A program made the position numbers and the translations under genes. DNA of 64,000 nucleotides from Candidatus Pantoea haifensis (lineage in GTDB: Bacteria; Pseudomonadota; Gammaproteobacteria; Enterobacterales; Enterobacteriaceae). The stretch is from contig JAGTWN010000004.1 in NCBI GenBank assembly GCA_018842655.1, positions 3,100,001 to 3,164,000 of the forward strand. The letters run 5' to 3'. The notes beneath the pieces are model-generated. The model worked only from the letters and a program-made list of their open reading frames with translations, ran no database searches and was not told the DNA's origin. This document shows, piece after piece, positions 55,929 through 64,000 of the stretch (position 1 is its first letter; every line of letters begins with the position of its first letter).

Positions 55929-56641
55929 AGTTTTACCGTCCCCTGCGTGCCATTAAAGCCATTACCTTCGACCTTGATGACACGCTTTATGACAATTATC
56001 CGGTGATCCGTAAAACCACTGCGGAATCTCACGCTGCGCTACAGGCTTACCATCCGTCATTGCGTGACTTTACGCCGGAAGCCTATCAGTTGCTGCGTGA
56101 CGAACTGCTGCTGCGTGAGCCGGACATCGGTCATGATGTCTCTGAGTGGCGACGCCGTTCAGTTGAACTGGCCATGCTAAATGCCGGGCTATCGGCGGCA
56201 GAGGCCTTGACAGGAGCGGCGCAGGTGATGGAGGTTTTTCATCAGTGGCGTAGCCAGGTTGACATGCCGGAAGAGACCCATCAGACGTTGAAAATACTGG
56301 CTGAAAAAGTTCCCCTGGTGGCGATCACTAACGGCAATGCGCAGCCTGAAAAGCTGGGTATAGCGGATTACTTTCAATTTGCACTGCGCGCCGGCCCAGA
56401 TGGCCGTGCAAAGCCGTGGATGGATATGTACCACGTTGCCGCAGAGCGGCTGAACATTGAGCCGCAGCATATCCTGCATGTGGGTGACGATCTCACCAGT
56501 GATGTGGCAGGATCGTTGCGCTGCGGCATGCAAGCCTGCTGGATTAACCTGCGTCAGGGCAACCTGATGCACATCAACGATGCGCGTTTACTGCCGCACG
56601 TTGAAATTTCGCGGTTGGCATCGCTGACCTCACTGTTATAA
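55925..56641 (+). CDS. yigB: HAD-family FMN/5-amino-6-ribitylaminouracil phosphate phosphatase YigB
   Basis: 238 residues, E. coli length. HAD motif I is FDLDDTLYD, motif II ITNGNAQ, and the motif III/IV regions are AKPWMDMYH and [10 protein letters not shown]. YigB dephosphorylates riboflavin-pathway intermediates and FMN in E. coli. Last gene of the dapF-xerC run. Intact. Confidence 0.95.
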   Translation: MKFYRPLRAIKAITFDLDDTLYDNYPVIRKTTAESHAALQAYHPSLRDFTPEAYQLLRDELLLREPDIGHDVSEWRRRSVELAMLNAGLSAAEALTGAAQVMEVFHQWRSQVDMPEETHQTLKILAEKVPLVAITNGNAQPEKLGIADYFQFALRAGPDGRAKPWMDMYHVAAERLNIEPQHILHVGDDLTSDVAGSLRCGMQACWINLRQGNLMHINDARLLPHVEISRLASLTSLL

Positions 56642-56644
56642 TGG

Positions 56645-56660
56645 CTGTAAATATATCCAG
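56645..56660 (+). promoter_or_regulatory. LexA (SOS) box upstream of uvrD
   Basis: CTGT-AAATATAT-CCAG fits the SOS consensus CTGT-N8-ACAG with one mismatch, the same one as in the known E. coli uvrD box (CTGTATATATACCCAG). It lies about 150 bases upstream of uvrD. Confidence 0.82.
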
Positions 56661-56808
56661 TCGTATCCATTACCTTTAGCTTGCAAAGGCGTTAGCTTCG
56701 CGTGTTTATCCGGGTCACTTACCTTCCTGGCTGCACACGCTTTCTGCCTTGCTGCAAACCGAAAGATTCAGGATACAAACTACATTTTTTCTTTTGTACA
56801 CGGTGCTT

Positions 56809-58970
56809 ATGGACGTTTCTGAACTGCTCGACGGTTTGAATGACAAACAGCGTGAGGCCGTAGCGGCTCCACGCAGTAACCTGCTGGTGCTGGCAGGCGC
56901 GGGCAGTGGAAAAACGCGAGTGCTGGTACATCGTATCGCCTGGCTGTTATCGGTAGAAAACTGCTCACCTTATTCAATCATGGCAGTGACGTTTACCAAT
57001 AAGGCGGCAGCGGAGATGCGCCATCGTATCGATCAGCTGATTGGCACCAGCCAGGGCGGTATGTGGATTGGTACTTTCCACGGCCTGGCGCACCGCTTAC
57101 TCCGTGCGCACCACCTTGATGCTAATCTGCCGCAGGATTTCCAGATTCTCGACAGTGAAGATCAGCTGCGCCTGCTAAAACGCCTGATTAAAGCAATGAA
57201 TCTGGATGAGAAGCAGTGGCCTGCTCGCCAGGGCATGTGGTACATCAACGGTAAAAAAGATGAAGGGCTGCGACCAAAGCATATTGAAAGCTATGGTAAT
57301 CCGGTCGAGCAAACCTGGCTGCGCATCTATCAGGCCTATCAGGAAGCCTGCGATCGCGCCGGTCTGGTTGATTTTGCCGAGCTACTGCTACGTGCTCATG
57401 AACTCTGGCTCAATAAGCCTCATATCCTTAATCACTATCGCGAGCGTTTTACAAACGTTCTGGTGGATGAATTTCAGGACACTAACAATATCCAGTATGC
57501 GTGGATCCGCATGCTGGCGGGCGACAGCGGTCGGGTCATCATCGTCGGCGATGACGATCAGTCAATTTATGGCTGGCGTGGCGCGCAGGTTGAGAACATT
57601 CAACGCTTCTTACAGGATTTCCCTGCTGCGGAAACCATTCGTCTTGAGCAAAATTACCGTTCGACCAATAATATCCTGAAATCGGCTAATGCCCTGATTG
57701 CCAATAATAATGGCCGCCTGGGCAAAGAGTTGTGGACCGAGGGCAGCGACGGCGAGCCGATCTCAATTTACTGCGCCTTCAACGAACTGGACGAAGCGCG
57801 TTTTGTTGTCAATCGCATCAAAGCCTGGCATGAAAAAGGCAATGCGCTAGTAGACTGCGCCATTCTTTATCGCAGCAACGCCCAGTCGCGCGTGCTCGAA
57901 GAGGCCCTGCTGCAAAGCAGTATGCCGTATCGTATTTATGGCGGCATGCGCTTCTTCGAACGTCAGGAAATTAAAGATGCTCTGGCTTATCTGCGCCTGC
58001 TGGCCAACCGCAATGATGACGCTGCCTATGAGCGCGTAGTGAACACGCCCGCACGCGGCGTCGGCGATCGCACGCTGGATGTGGTACGTCAGACAGCACG
58101 CGAAAAACAGCTCACGCTGTGGCAAGCGACGCGCGAATTATTGCAGGTCAAAGCATTAGCGGGACGCGCTGCGTCGGCACTGCAACGCTTTTGTGAATTA
58201 GTCGATTCGCTGGCAACCGAAACCGCTGAAATGCCACTGCATGTGCAAACGGATCGGGTAATCAAAGACTCCGGCTTGTGGTTGATGTACGAGCAGGAAA
58301 AAGGCGAAAAAGGTCAGGCCCGTATTGAAAACCTTGAGGAACTGGTGACGGCGACGCGTCAGTTCAGCTATCAGGACGAAGATGAAGATTTGATGCCGCT
58401 GCAGGCCTTTTATCGCACGCCGCGCTGGAAGCGGGTGAAGGACAGGCCGATAAATGGCAGGATGCCGTACAGTTGATGACGCTGCACTCGGCGAAAGGCC
58501 TGGAGTTTAGCCAGGTATTTATCGTCGGGATGGAAGAGGGCATGTTCCCCAGCCAGATGTCGATCGATGAGGGTGGACGGCTGGAAGAGGAACGCCGCCT
58601 GGCCTACGTTGGCGTGACGCGAGCGATGCAGAAACTGACGCTGACCTACGCGGAAACACGTCGTTTATATGGCAAAGAAGTTTATCACCGGCCTTCACGC
58701 TTTATTGGCGAACTGCCAGAAGAGTGTGTAGAAGAGGTGCGTTTACGCGCCAGCGTGAGCCGTCCGGTGAGCCACCAGCGAATGGGTACGCCGCTAGCCA
58801 AAAATGACAGCGGTTTTGCGCTGGGTCAGCGCGTAAAACACTCGAAATTTGGTGAAGGCACCATCATTAATCTGGAAGGCAGCGGTGAGCACAGTCGGCT
58901 TCAGGTGGCGTTTCAGGGGCAGGGAATCAAATGGTTAGTGGCAGCTTACGCCAAACTGGAAACCCTTTAG
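56809..58970 (+). CDS. uvrD: DNA helicase II UvrD (frameshift at 58408-58411)
   Basis: 720 residues after correction, exactly E. coli length, from ATG 56809 (MDVSELLDGLNDKQREAV). SF1A helicase for nucleotide-excision and mismatch repair. Motifs: [64 protein letters not shown]. The C-terminal Tudor-like domain RVKHSKFGEGTIINLEG is present. A T4 run should be T5, joining LMPLQAF to LSHAALEAGEGQADKWQDAV. Confidence 0.96.
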
Positions 58971-59032
58971 CCACCGGTTGACGACTTTTTCGTCTCAGCG
59001 TAACATGCGCGCACTATTATCATGAGAGGACA

Positions 59033-59116
59033 ATGCCTTGGACACGCCCAGTCGATGCTGGCTCGATTACCTGGTTAACAGGAATAACATCTAAGGCTAC
59101 CTCTTTACGCGGGTAG
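59033..59116 (+). CDS. Candidate corA leader peptide (27 aa)
   Basis: ATG at 59033 follows a purine-rich GAGAGGA with short spacing. The peptide starts MPWTRPVDAGSITWLTG and its TAG stop lies inside the hairpin AAGGCTACC/GGTAGCCTT (59093-59120). Salmonella corA has a translated leader (CorL) that couples Mg2+ to Rho-dependent termination. Position and layout suit such a role, but homology is not verified. Confidence 0.5.
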   Translation: MPWTRPVDAGSITWLTGITSKATSLRG

Positions 59117-59120
59117 CCTT
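59093..59120 (+). promoter_or_regulatory. Hairpin in the corA leader
   Basis: Perfect 9-base arms AAGGCTACC and GGTAGCCTT with a 10-base loop, without a following T-run. More likely a regulatory leader structure than an intrinsic terminator. The 312-base uvrD-corA interval has no other visible feature. Confidence 0.6.
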
Positions 59121-59282
59121 AGCGGTTATCAGCGACCTCCCTTTCTTATCCCGTCGCATGAGTCAGCACTGATTTACCCTTGAAACGTGAGTTTCCGTGT
59201 TCAGGTGTAAGCCTTGCCCGTCCGTCTTTCGGCGCACGGTGTCATGGCTTGTCCCATTACATTTGCAATGGGGAGTATTGCT

Positions 59283-60236
59283 ATGCTGAGCGCATTTAAA
59301 CTGGATAACAGCCGCCTGACGCGCCTGGAACTGGAAGATGAAAACCACAAACTGACCACCTCGGTCTGGGTCGATTTAATCGAACCGGAAGAGGACGAAC
59401 GTGAGCGCGTTCAAAGCGAGCTGGGTCAGAGCCTGGCGACTCGCCCGGAACTGGAAGACATCGAAGCCTCTGCGCGTTTCTTCGAAGATGAAGATGGCCT
59501 GCATATCCACTCGTTTTTCTTTTATGAAGATGCCGCCGATCACGCCGGTAACTCTACCGTGGCGTTTACCATTCGCGAGGGCCGTTTATATACGCTGCGT
59601 GAACGCGAGCTGCCCGCGTTTCGTCTCTATCGCATGCGCGCCCGTAATCAAACGCTGATGGATGGCAATGCCTTCGAACTGCTGCTTGATCTGTTCGAAA
59701 CCAAAATCGAACAGCTGGCGGATGAAATTGAAAACATCTACAGCGCGCTGGAAAAGCTCAGCCGCATCATCATGGAAGGCCAGCAAGGCGAAGAGTACGA
59801 TCTGGCCCTGTCGCGTCTGGCGGAGCTGGAGGATATCGGCTGGAAGGTTCGCCTGTGCCTGATGGATACGCAGCGCGCGCTGAATTTCCTGGTGCGTAAG
59901 GCGCGTTTACCGGGTAATCAGCTGGAGCAGGCGCGTGAAATCCTGCGCGACATCGAATCGTTGCTGCCGCATAACGAATCCCTGTTCCAGAAGGTTAACT
60001 TCCTGATGCAGGCCGCGATGGGCTTTATTAACATCGAGCAGAACCGCATCATTAAAATTTTCTCGGTAGTTTCTGTGGTATTTCTGCCGCCAACGTTGGT
60101 GGCATCAAGCTACGGTATGAACTTTGAGTTTATGCCTGAGTTGAAATGGAGCTTTGGTTATCCGGCGGCAATTGGTCTGATGATCCTGGCCGGTTTAGCA
60201 CCCTATCTCTATTTCAAACGTAAAAACTGGCTGTAA
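59283..60236 (+). CDS. corA: Magnesium/cobalt transport channel CorA
   Basis: 317 residues (E. coli 316) from ATG 59283 ([16 protein letters not shown]); upstream codons in frame are not conserved. Pentameric Mg2+ channel with a large cytoplasmic N-terminal funnel, long helices and two C-terminal membrane helices. The selectivity motif GMN is in [13 protein letters not shown], and the tail ends YFKRKNWL. Intact. Confidence 0.97.
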   Translation: MLSAFKLDNSRLTRLELEDENHKLTTSVWVDLIEPEEDERERVQSELGQSLATRPELEDIEASARFFEDEDGLHIHSFFFYEDAADHAGNSTVAFTIREGRLYTLRERELPAFRLYRMRARNQTLMDGNAFELLLDLFETKIEQLADEIENIYSALEKLSRIIMEGQQGEEYDLALSRLAELEDIGWKVRLCLMDTQRALNFLVRKARLPGNQLEQAREILRDIESLLPHNESLFQKVNFLMQAAMGFINIEQNRIIKIFSVVSVVFLPPTLVASSYGMNFEFMPELKWSFGYPAAIGLMILAGLAPYLYFKRKNWL

Positions 60237-60246
60237 TTTTTGTTAC

Positions 60247-60270
60247 GGGCCGTTTATCGCGGCCCGTTTT
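60247..60270 (+). terminator. corA terminator
   Basis: Arms CGGGCCG (60247-60253) and CGGCCCG (60261-60267) with a 7-base loop followed by TTTT, ten bases after the corA stop. Confidence 0.85.
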
Positions 60271-60333
60271 GCTGGCTCCTGCTCGCGAATCTGCGTAATC
60301 TGAACGCTCTTTTTCTTAATAGATTCAATCCTT

Positions 60334-61385
60334 ATGGCCTCTCTTTCGTTGCGTGCGCAGTGGATAGTGCTGTTGTCGGCATCCGTACTGTCAGGTGCAC
60401 TGTTGCAGATTTTTCATGTACCTGCCGCGCTGTTGCTGGGACCGATGATTGTTGGCGTGGTAATGGGATTATCGGGCGCCACGTTACGTATTGATAAACG
60501 CTTTTTCTGCTGGCGCAGGCGGTTCTGGGCTGCATGATTGCACAAACATTATCGCCTTCGATCCTGACGCCATTGCTACAAGACTGGCCGGTGGTATTAG
60601 CCGTATTGCTACTGACGCTGGCTGCCAGCGGCTTATCCGGTTTTTTACTGGTGCGCTTCAGCCATTTACCCGGACCAACTGGCGCGTGGGGATCGTCACC
60701 TGGCGGCGCGTCGGCAATGGTGGCGATGGCGGGTGATTTTGGTGCCGACGTGCGGCTGGTGGCATTTATGCAGTACCTGCGCGTACTGTTTGTGGCGACA
60801 GCGGCGGCAATCGTTGCGCGCATCGGGCTTGGCGATGCGGCACATAGCGTTTCACTTGTCTGGTTTCCACCGCTGGATCGCGGCTTTCTGGTCACGCTCG
60901 GTGTCATGTTCGCAGGGGCGTGGCTGGGAACGAAATTACGCATCCCTTCGGGCGCGTTATTGCTGCCTGCACTGGTTGGTGCCGGGTTGCATTCAAGCGG
61001 TATCGCGATGTTACAGGTGCCGGAATGGCTGCTGGCGCTGGCGTATGCGCTGATTGGCTGGAGTGTCGGACTGCGTTTTACTCGCCCGGTTTTTCTGCTG
61101 GCGCTGCGCACTTTGCCGCAGATGATCATTTCGATTATTGGGCTAATGCTCTTGTGTGGCGGGTTAGCCTGGATGCTGACGCAGGTGCTGCATATTGATT
61201 TGATGACGGCTTATCTCGCCACCAGTCCCGGCGGGCTGGACACGGTGGCGATCATTGCAGCAGGCAGTCGGGTGGATATTGCTTTTGTGATGGCGCTACA
61301 AACGCTGCGCCTGTTCACCATTTTGCTTACCGGCCCGGCTCTGGCTCGCTTTATCTCACGCTATGCGCACGCGAGCGCGAACTGA
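60334..61385 (+). CDS. AbrB-family membrane protein (frameshift at 60502-60506)
   Basis: About 350 residues after correction, almost entirely hydrophobic helices in two similar halves. Each half has the AbrB duplication pattern: GALLQIFHVPAALLLGPMIVG and GTKLRIPSGALLLPALVGAG. Conserved GPTGAWGSSPGGASAM and YLATSPGGLDTVAIIA motifs occur once in each half. Members are often labelled 'ammonia monooxygenase-like' or AbrB transporters; the substrate is unknown. A T5 run lost one T, joining DKRFF to LLAQAVLGCMIAQTLS. It occupies the place of yigF/yigG in E. coli and overlaps rarD tail-to-tail by 30 bases. Confidence 0.85.
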
Positions 61386-62255
61386 ATACATCAGGGCATC
61401 AAAGATAAAAACCAGTAACGCCAGCCAGATGAAGCCGAACGTCACCATTTTATCGGGCGTAATGGTTTCACCATAAAACAGCACGGCCAGTAAAAACATC
61501 AGCGTTGGGCCGAGATACTGGAAAAAGCCCACGGTAGAAAGACGCAGACGGGTGCAGGCAGCCGCAAACAACATAAGGGGAATAGTGGTGATGATGCCAG
61601 CAGCCACCAGTTTAAGATTGAGACTCAGCGGATTTGCGCTCAAATGGCTGGTGCTGCTGTCAGCGAAACCAAACAGGTAAACAGCGGCCAGCGGAAACAG
61701 CCACAGCGTTTCGATCAGCATGCCGCTTTGCGCATCGACCTGAATTTTCTTTCGCACCAGTCCGTAAAAAGCAAAACTCAGCGCCAGGCCAAGGGCAATA
61801 ACCGGTAATGAACCAAACCGCCATAGCTGCACCAGTACGCCCGCCGCTGCCAGCGCAACGGCCAGCCACTGCAAGCGCCGGAAGCGTTCGCGCAGGAACA
61901 GCATGCCGAGCACCACATTAATCAAGGGATTAATAAAGTAACCGAGGCTGGCTTCCAGCATATGTTGATTGTTTACCGCCCAGATAAACAGCAGCCAGTT
62001 ACCGCCAATGGTTAATGCGGTGACGGCCAGAATCAGCACTTTTTTCGGCTGGCGCAGCACGCTTCTGACGTGTCCCCAACTGCGACTCAGCGTAATTAAC
62101 AGCAGCATAAACAGCGCAGACCAAATCACGCGATGCGTCATGATTTCTGCTGGCGGCACCTCTTTCACCAGCTTGAAATAAGCGGGTGCAATGCCCCAAA
62201 TAAAATAAGCACCAAGAGCAAAGCCAATGCCCTGGCGCGTTTGTTGCGTATCCAT
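61356..62255 (-). CDS. rarD: EamA/RhaT-type permease RarD
   Basis: 299 residues (E. coli 296) from ATG 62255 (MDTQQTRQGIGFALGAYFIWG); an upstream in-frame ATG is not conserved. Ten predicted membrane helices. Typical blocks: NWLLFIWAVNNQHMLEASLGYFI, LSFAFYGLVRKK and LRLSTVGFFQYLGPTLMFLLAV. Named for chloramphenicol sensitivity; the natural substrate is unknown. Probably co-transcribed after yigI. Confidence 0.94.
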   Translation of the reverse strand: MDTQQTRQGIGFALGAYFIWGIAPAYFKLVKEVPPAEIMTHRVIWSALFMLLLITLSRSWGHVRSVLRQPKKVLILAVTALTIGGNWLLFIWAVNNQHMLEASLGYFINPLINVVLGMLFLRERFRRLQWLAVALAAAGVLVQLWRFGSLPVIALGLALSFAFYGLVRKKIQVDAQSGMLIETLWLFPLAAVYLFGFADSSTSHLSANPLSLNLKLVAAGIITTIPLMLFAAACTRLRLSTVGFFQYLGPTLMFLLAVLFYGETITPDKMVTFGFIWLALLVFIFDALMYSVRARVRIA

Positions 62256-62297
62256 AGACCATCCGAAAAACGGCGATTTTCGCACGCCGTGGGTGAG

Positions 62298-62768
62298 TTA
62301 ACCAATTAAATAGGTAGCGGTTGCCGTGGCGATGTAATCGCCTTGCTGATTGTGCAATTCAACACGCGCTACCGCCACTTTGTTACCGGCACGCAGCAGG
62401 CTGCTGGTGGCGGTGAAGCGTTCGCCCCGGCCTGGCCGTAAGTAGTCGACGCGCATGTCAATAGTACCCATGCGCGACAGACGCTGGCGCAACTCTTCTT
62501 CACTGATGCCTTCCTGGCGCGTCAGCGCGTTACTGACGCATACCATACCCGCAGCCACATCCAGCACAGAGGCAATCACGCCGCCGTGGAGAATTTGCTG
62601 CGCCGCGTTGCCTACCAGCATGGTTTTATTGGCGAAGCTCAGTTCAGCGTAGTCCGGCTCAAGACGTTCCAGCTCCAGGCCTAACGCCTGGTTAAAGGGC
62701 ATGTGATAAACAAAAATTTCGCCGATTAAACGGCGCGCTTCCTGCTGAGACAGCAGTACAGATGACAT
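62298..62768 (-). CDS. yigI: Hotdog-fold acyl-CoA thioesterase YigI
   Basis: 156 residues (E. coli 155). PaaI/YigI-type hotdog fold with the helix motif [17 protein letters not shown] and the strand [14 protein letters not shown]. YigI hydrolyses medium- and long-chain acyl-CoA thioesters. Divergent from pldA, 42 bases upstream of rarD. Intact. Confidence 0.93.
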   Translation of the reverse strand: MSSVLLSQQEARRLIGEIFVYHMPFNQALGLELERLEPDYAELSFANKTMLVGNAAQQILHGGVIASVLDVAAGMVCVSNALTRQEGISEEELRQRLSRMGTIDMRVDYLRPGRGERFTATSSLLRAGNKVAVARVELHNQQGDYIATATATYLIG

Positions 62769-62952
62769 GATTTCTTATCCTGAAAACGTTCGCCAAAGGG
62801 GCGTGAAATGTTAATGAATTGTGTATTCTATGCCGCTCACGAAGGGCTTTCCAGTTTAGGAAAACAGCATTCATGTTCCATGCCATTTGCGTGTAGAATG
62901 ACCTGCTTTTTACACCACCTCATTTCATGCGCAGTGTTCATCGGAGAATCTT

Positions 62953-63831
62953 ATGCGTAAGTATCGCGCCTTACTGACGGCCATGTTGTTACTGCCTGCT
63001 CTGGCGCAGGCAGAAGAAGCCACAGTTAAAGAGGTGCATGATGCACCACAGGTTCGCGGCAGCATTATTGCTAATATGCTCGAAAAGCATGATAACCCTT
63101 TCGTGCTTTATCCTTATGAAAACAACTACCTGCTTTACACGCTTACCAGCGATTTAAACAAAGAGGCCATTTCCTCTTATAACTGGGCCGATAAAGCGCG
63201 CAGGGATGAGGTAAAATATCAGCTCAGCCTGGCCTTTCCGCTCTGGCGTGGCATCTTAGGCGATAATTCGGTACTGGGTGCCTCTTATACACAGCGTTCA
63301 TGGTGGCAGTTATCTAATCACGAACAATCTTCGCCGTTTCGTGAGACAAACTATGAGCCGCAGATTTTCCTCGGCTGGGCGACTGACTATTCATTCGCGG
63401 GCTGGACATTGCGCGATATTGAAATGGGTTTCAACCATCAATCGAACGGTCGCAGCGAACCCACATCACGTAGCTGGAACCGTATTTATGCGCGCCTGAT
63501 GGCGCAGAACGGCAACTTTTTAGCAGAAGTAAAACCCTGGTATCGCATCAAAGAAAGCGAAACCAGCGATGATAACCCTGACATCACTAAATACATGGGA
63601 TATTACCGCCTGAAGCTTGGCTACCTGATGGGTGAAAGTATTTTCAGCGTGGAAGGCACTTATAACTGGAATACGGGTTATGGCGGTGCGCAGCTGGGCT
63701 GGAGTTATCCCATCACGCAACATGTTCGCTTTTATACCCAGCTGTATAGCGGTTATGGCGAATCATTGATCGACTACGATCATCGCCAGACGCGTATCGG
63801 TGTAGGCGTGACGCTCAACGACCTCTTCTGA
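62953..63831 (+). CDS. pldA: Outer-membrane phospholipase A1 PldA (OMPLA)
   Basis: 292 residues (E. coli 289). Signal peptide of about 20 residues ends LAQAEEATVKE. A 12-strand beta-barrel follows. The catalytic His and Ser lie in GFNHQSNGRSEPTSRSWNR, with the Asn of the triad in SWNRIYARL. The C-terminus ends in Phe (TLNDLF), as for outer-membrane barrels. Hydrolyses phospholipids mislocalised to the outer leaflet. Intact. Confidence 0.97.
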   Translation: MRKYRALLTAMLLLPALAQAEEATVKEVHDAPQVRGSIIANMLEKHDNPFVLYPYENNYLLYTLTSDLNKEAISSYNWADKARRDEVKYQLSLAFPLWRGILGDNSVLGASYTQRSWWQLSNHEQSSPFRETNYEPQIFLGWATDYSFAGWTLRDIEMGFNHQSNGRSEPTSRSWNRIYARLMAQNGNFLAEVKPWYRIKESETSDDNPDITKYMGYYRLKLGYLMGESIFSVEGTYNWNTGYGGAQLGWSYPITQHVRFYTQLYSGYGESLIDYDHRQTRIGVGVTLNDLF

Positions 63832-63855
63832 TCAACGAATTAAGACAGGAATACA

Positions 63856-64000
63856 GTGGCAACCTCGGCAGTTCTTAATCAGGAAACGCTGGCGCAGCAG
63901 GTATTACAGGATACCTTCGGCTATCAGCAATTTCGCCCCGGCCAGCAGACGATTATCAATGCAGCACTGAACGGGCGAGACTGTCTGGTAGTGATGCCTA
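63856..64000 (+). CDS. recQ: ATP-dependent DNA helicase RecQ (5' part only)
   Basis: The first 48 codons from GTG 63856, preceded by GACAGGA; the gene continues past the window. The translation contains the RecQ Q-motif block FGYQQFRPGQQTIINAALNG and GRDCLVVMP, which leads into Walker A. Gene order pldA-recQ matches E. coli. Confidence 0.93.
   Translation, partial: MATSAVLNQETLAQQVLQDTFGYQQFRPGQQTIINAALNGRDCLVVMP

Overview
The window is chromosomal backbone DNA of a gamma-proteobacterium of the order Enterobacterales. Gene content, order and protein sequence follow Escherichia/Salmonella closely but with lineage differences (no bcsZ, rffG/rffH or cyaY at their usual places, an extra esterase, an AbrB-type transporter beside corA). 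An Erwiniaceae member (Pantoea/Erwinia type) is my best inference; it is not proven here.

Layout. 1-817: a DUF3289-type gene, cut by the window edge. 1378-14082: a divergent cellulose locus, bcsEFG on the minus strand and bcsRQABC on the plus strand. 14237-19485: c-di-GMP phosphodiesterase pdeK, C4-dicarboxylate carrier dctA and the inactive M16 peptidase homologue yhjJ. 19490-20362: an esterase-like alpha/beta hydrolase. 20742-21309: an AT-rich pair that I read as a class II microcin precursor plus a two-helix membrane immunity protein, with its own terminator. 21599-25707: kdgK, pdeH (behind a textbook FliA promoter) and the AsmA-family gene yhjG. 25708-33214: ppiC, rep, gppA, rhlB, trxA, rho. 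33481-44366: the enterobacterial common antigen (ECA) operon wecA-wzzE-wecB-wecC-rffC-rffA-wzxE-rffT-wzyE-rffM. 44524-45585: tRNA genes Arg-His-Leu-Pro followed by about 3.9 tandem copies of a 160-bp unit that carries the 3' end of the tRNA-Pro. 45732-46155: sRNA glmZ with a sigma-54 promoter and three GlrR-type sites. 46211-50250: hemCDXY. 50566-58970: cyaA, lptM, dapF, yigA, xerC, yigB, uvrD (with a LexA box). 59033-64000: corA with a probable leader peptide, an AbrB-family transporter, rarD, yigI, pldA and the start of recQ.

The cellulose synthase, its c-di-GMP receptors (BcsA PilZ, BcsE) and two phosphodiesterases (PdeK, PdeH) form one c-di-GMP neighbourhood. The ECA operon carries lipid I-III assembly, flippase, polymerase and chain-length control, but lacks the dTDP-glucose enzymes usually inside it.

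Quality warning. More than twenty genes, including essential ones (rho, hemC, dapF), are broken by apparent 1-2 base losses, nearly all at short homopolymers. Restoring one base recovers family-typical lengths exactly (for example Rho 419, HemC 313, DapF 274, UvrD 720, PpiC 93 residues). I treat these as assembly or sequencing errors, annotate full-length genes across them, and give each suspect position.
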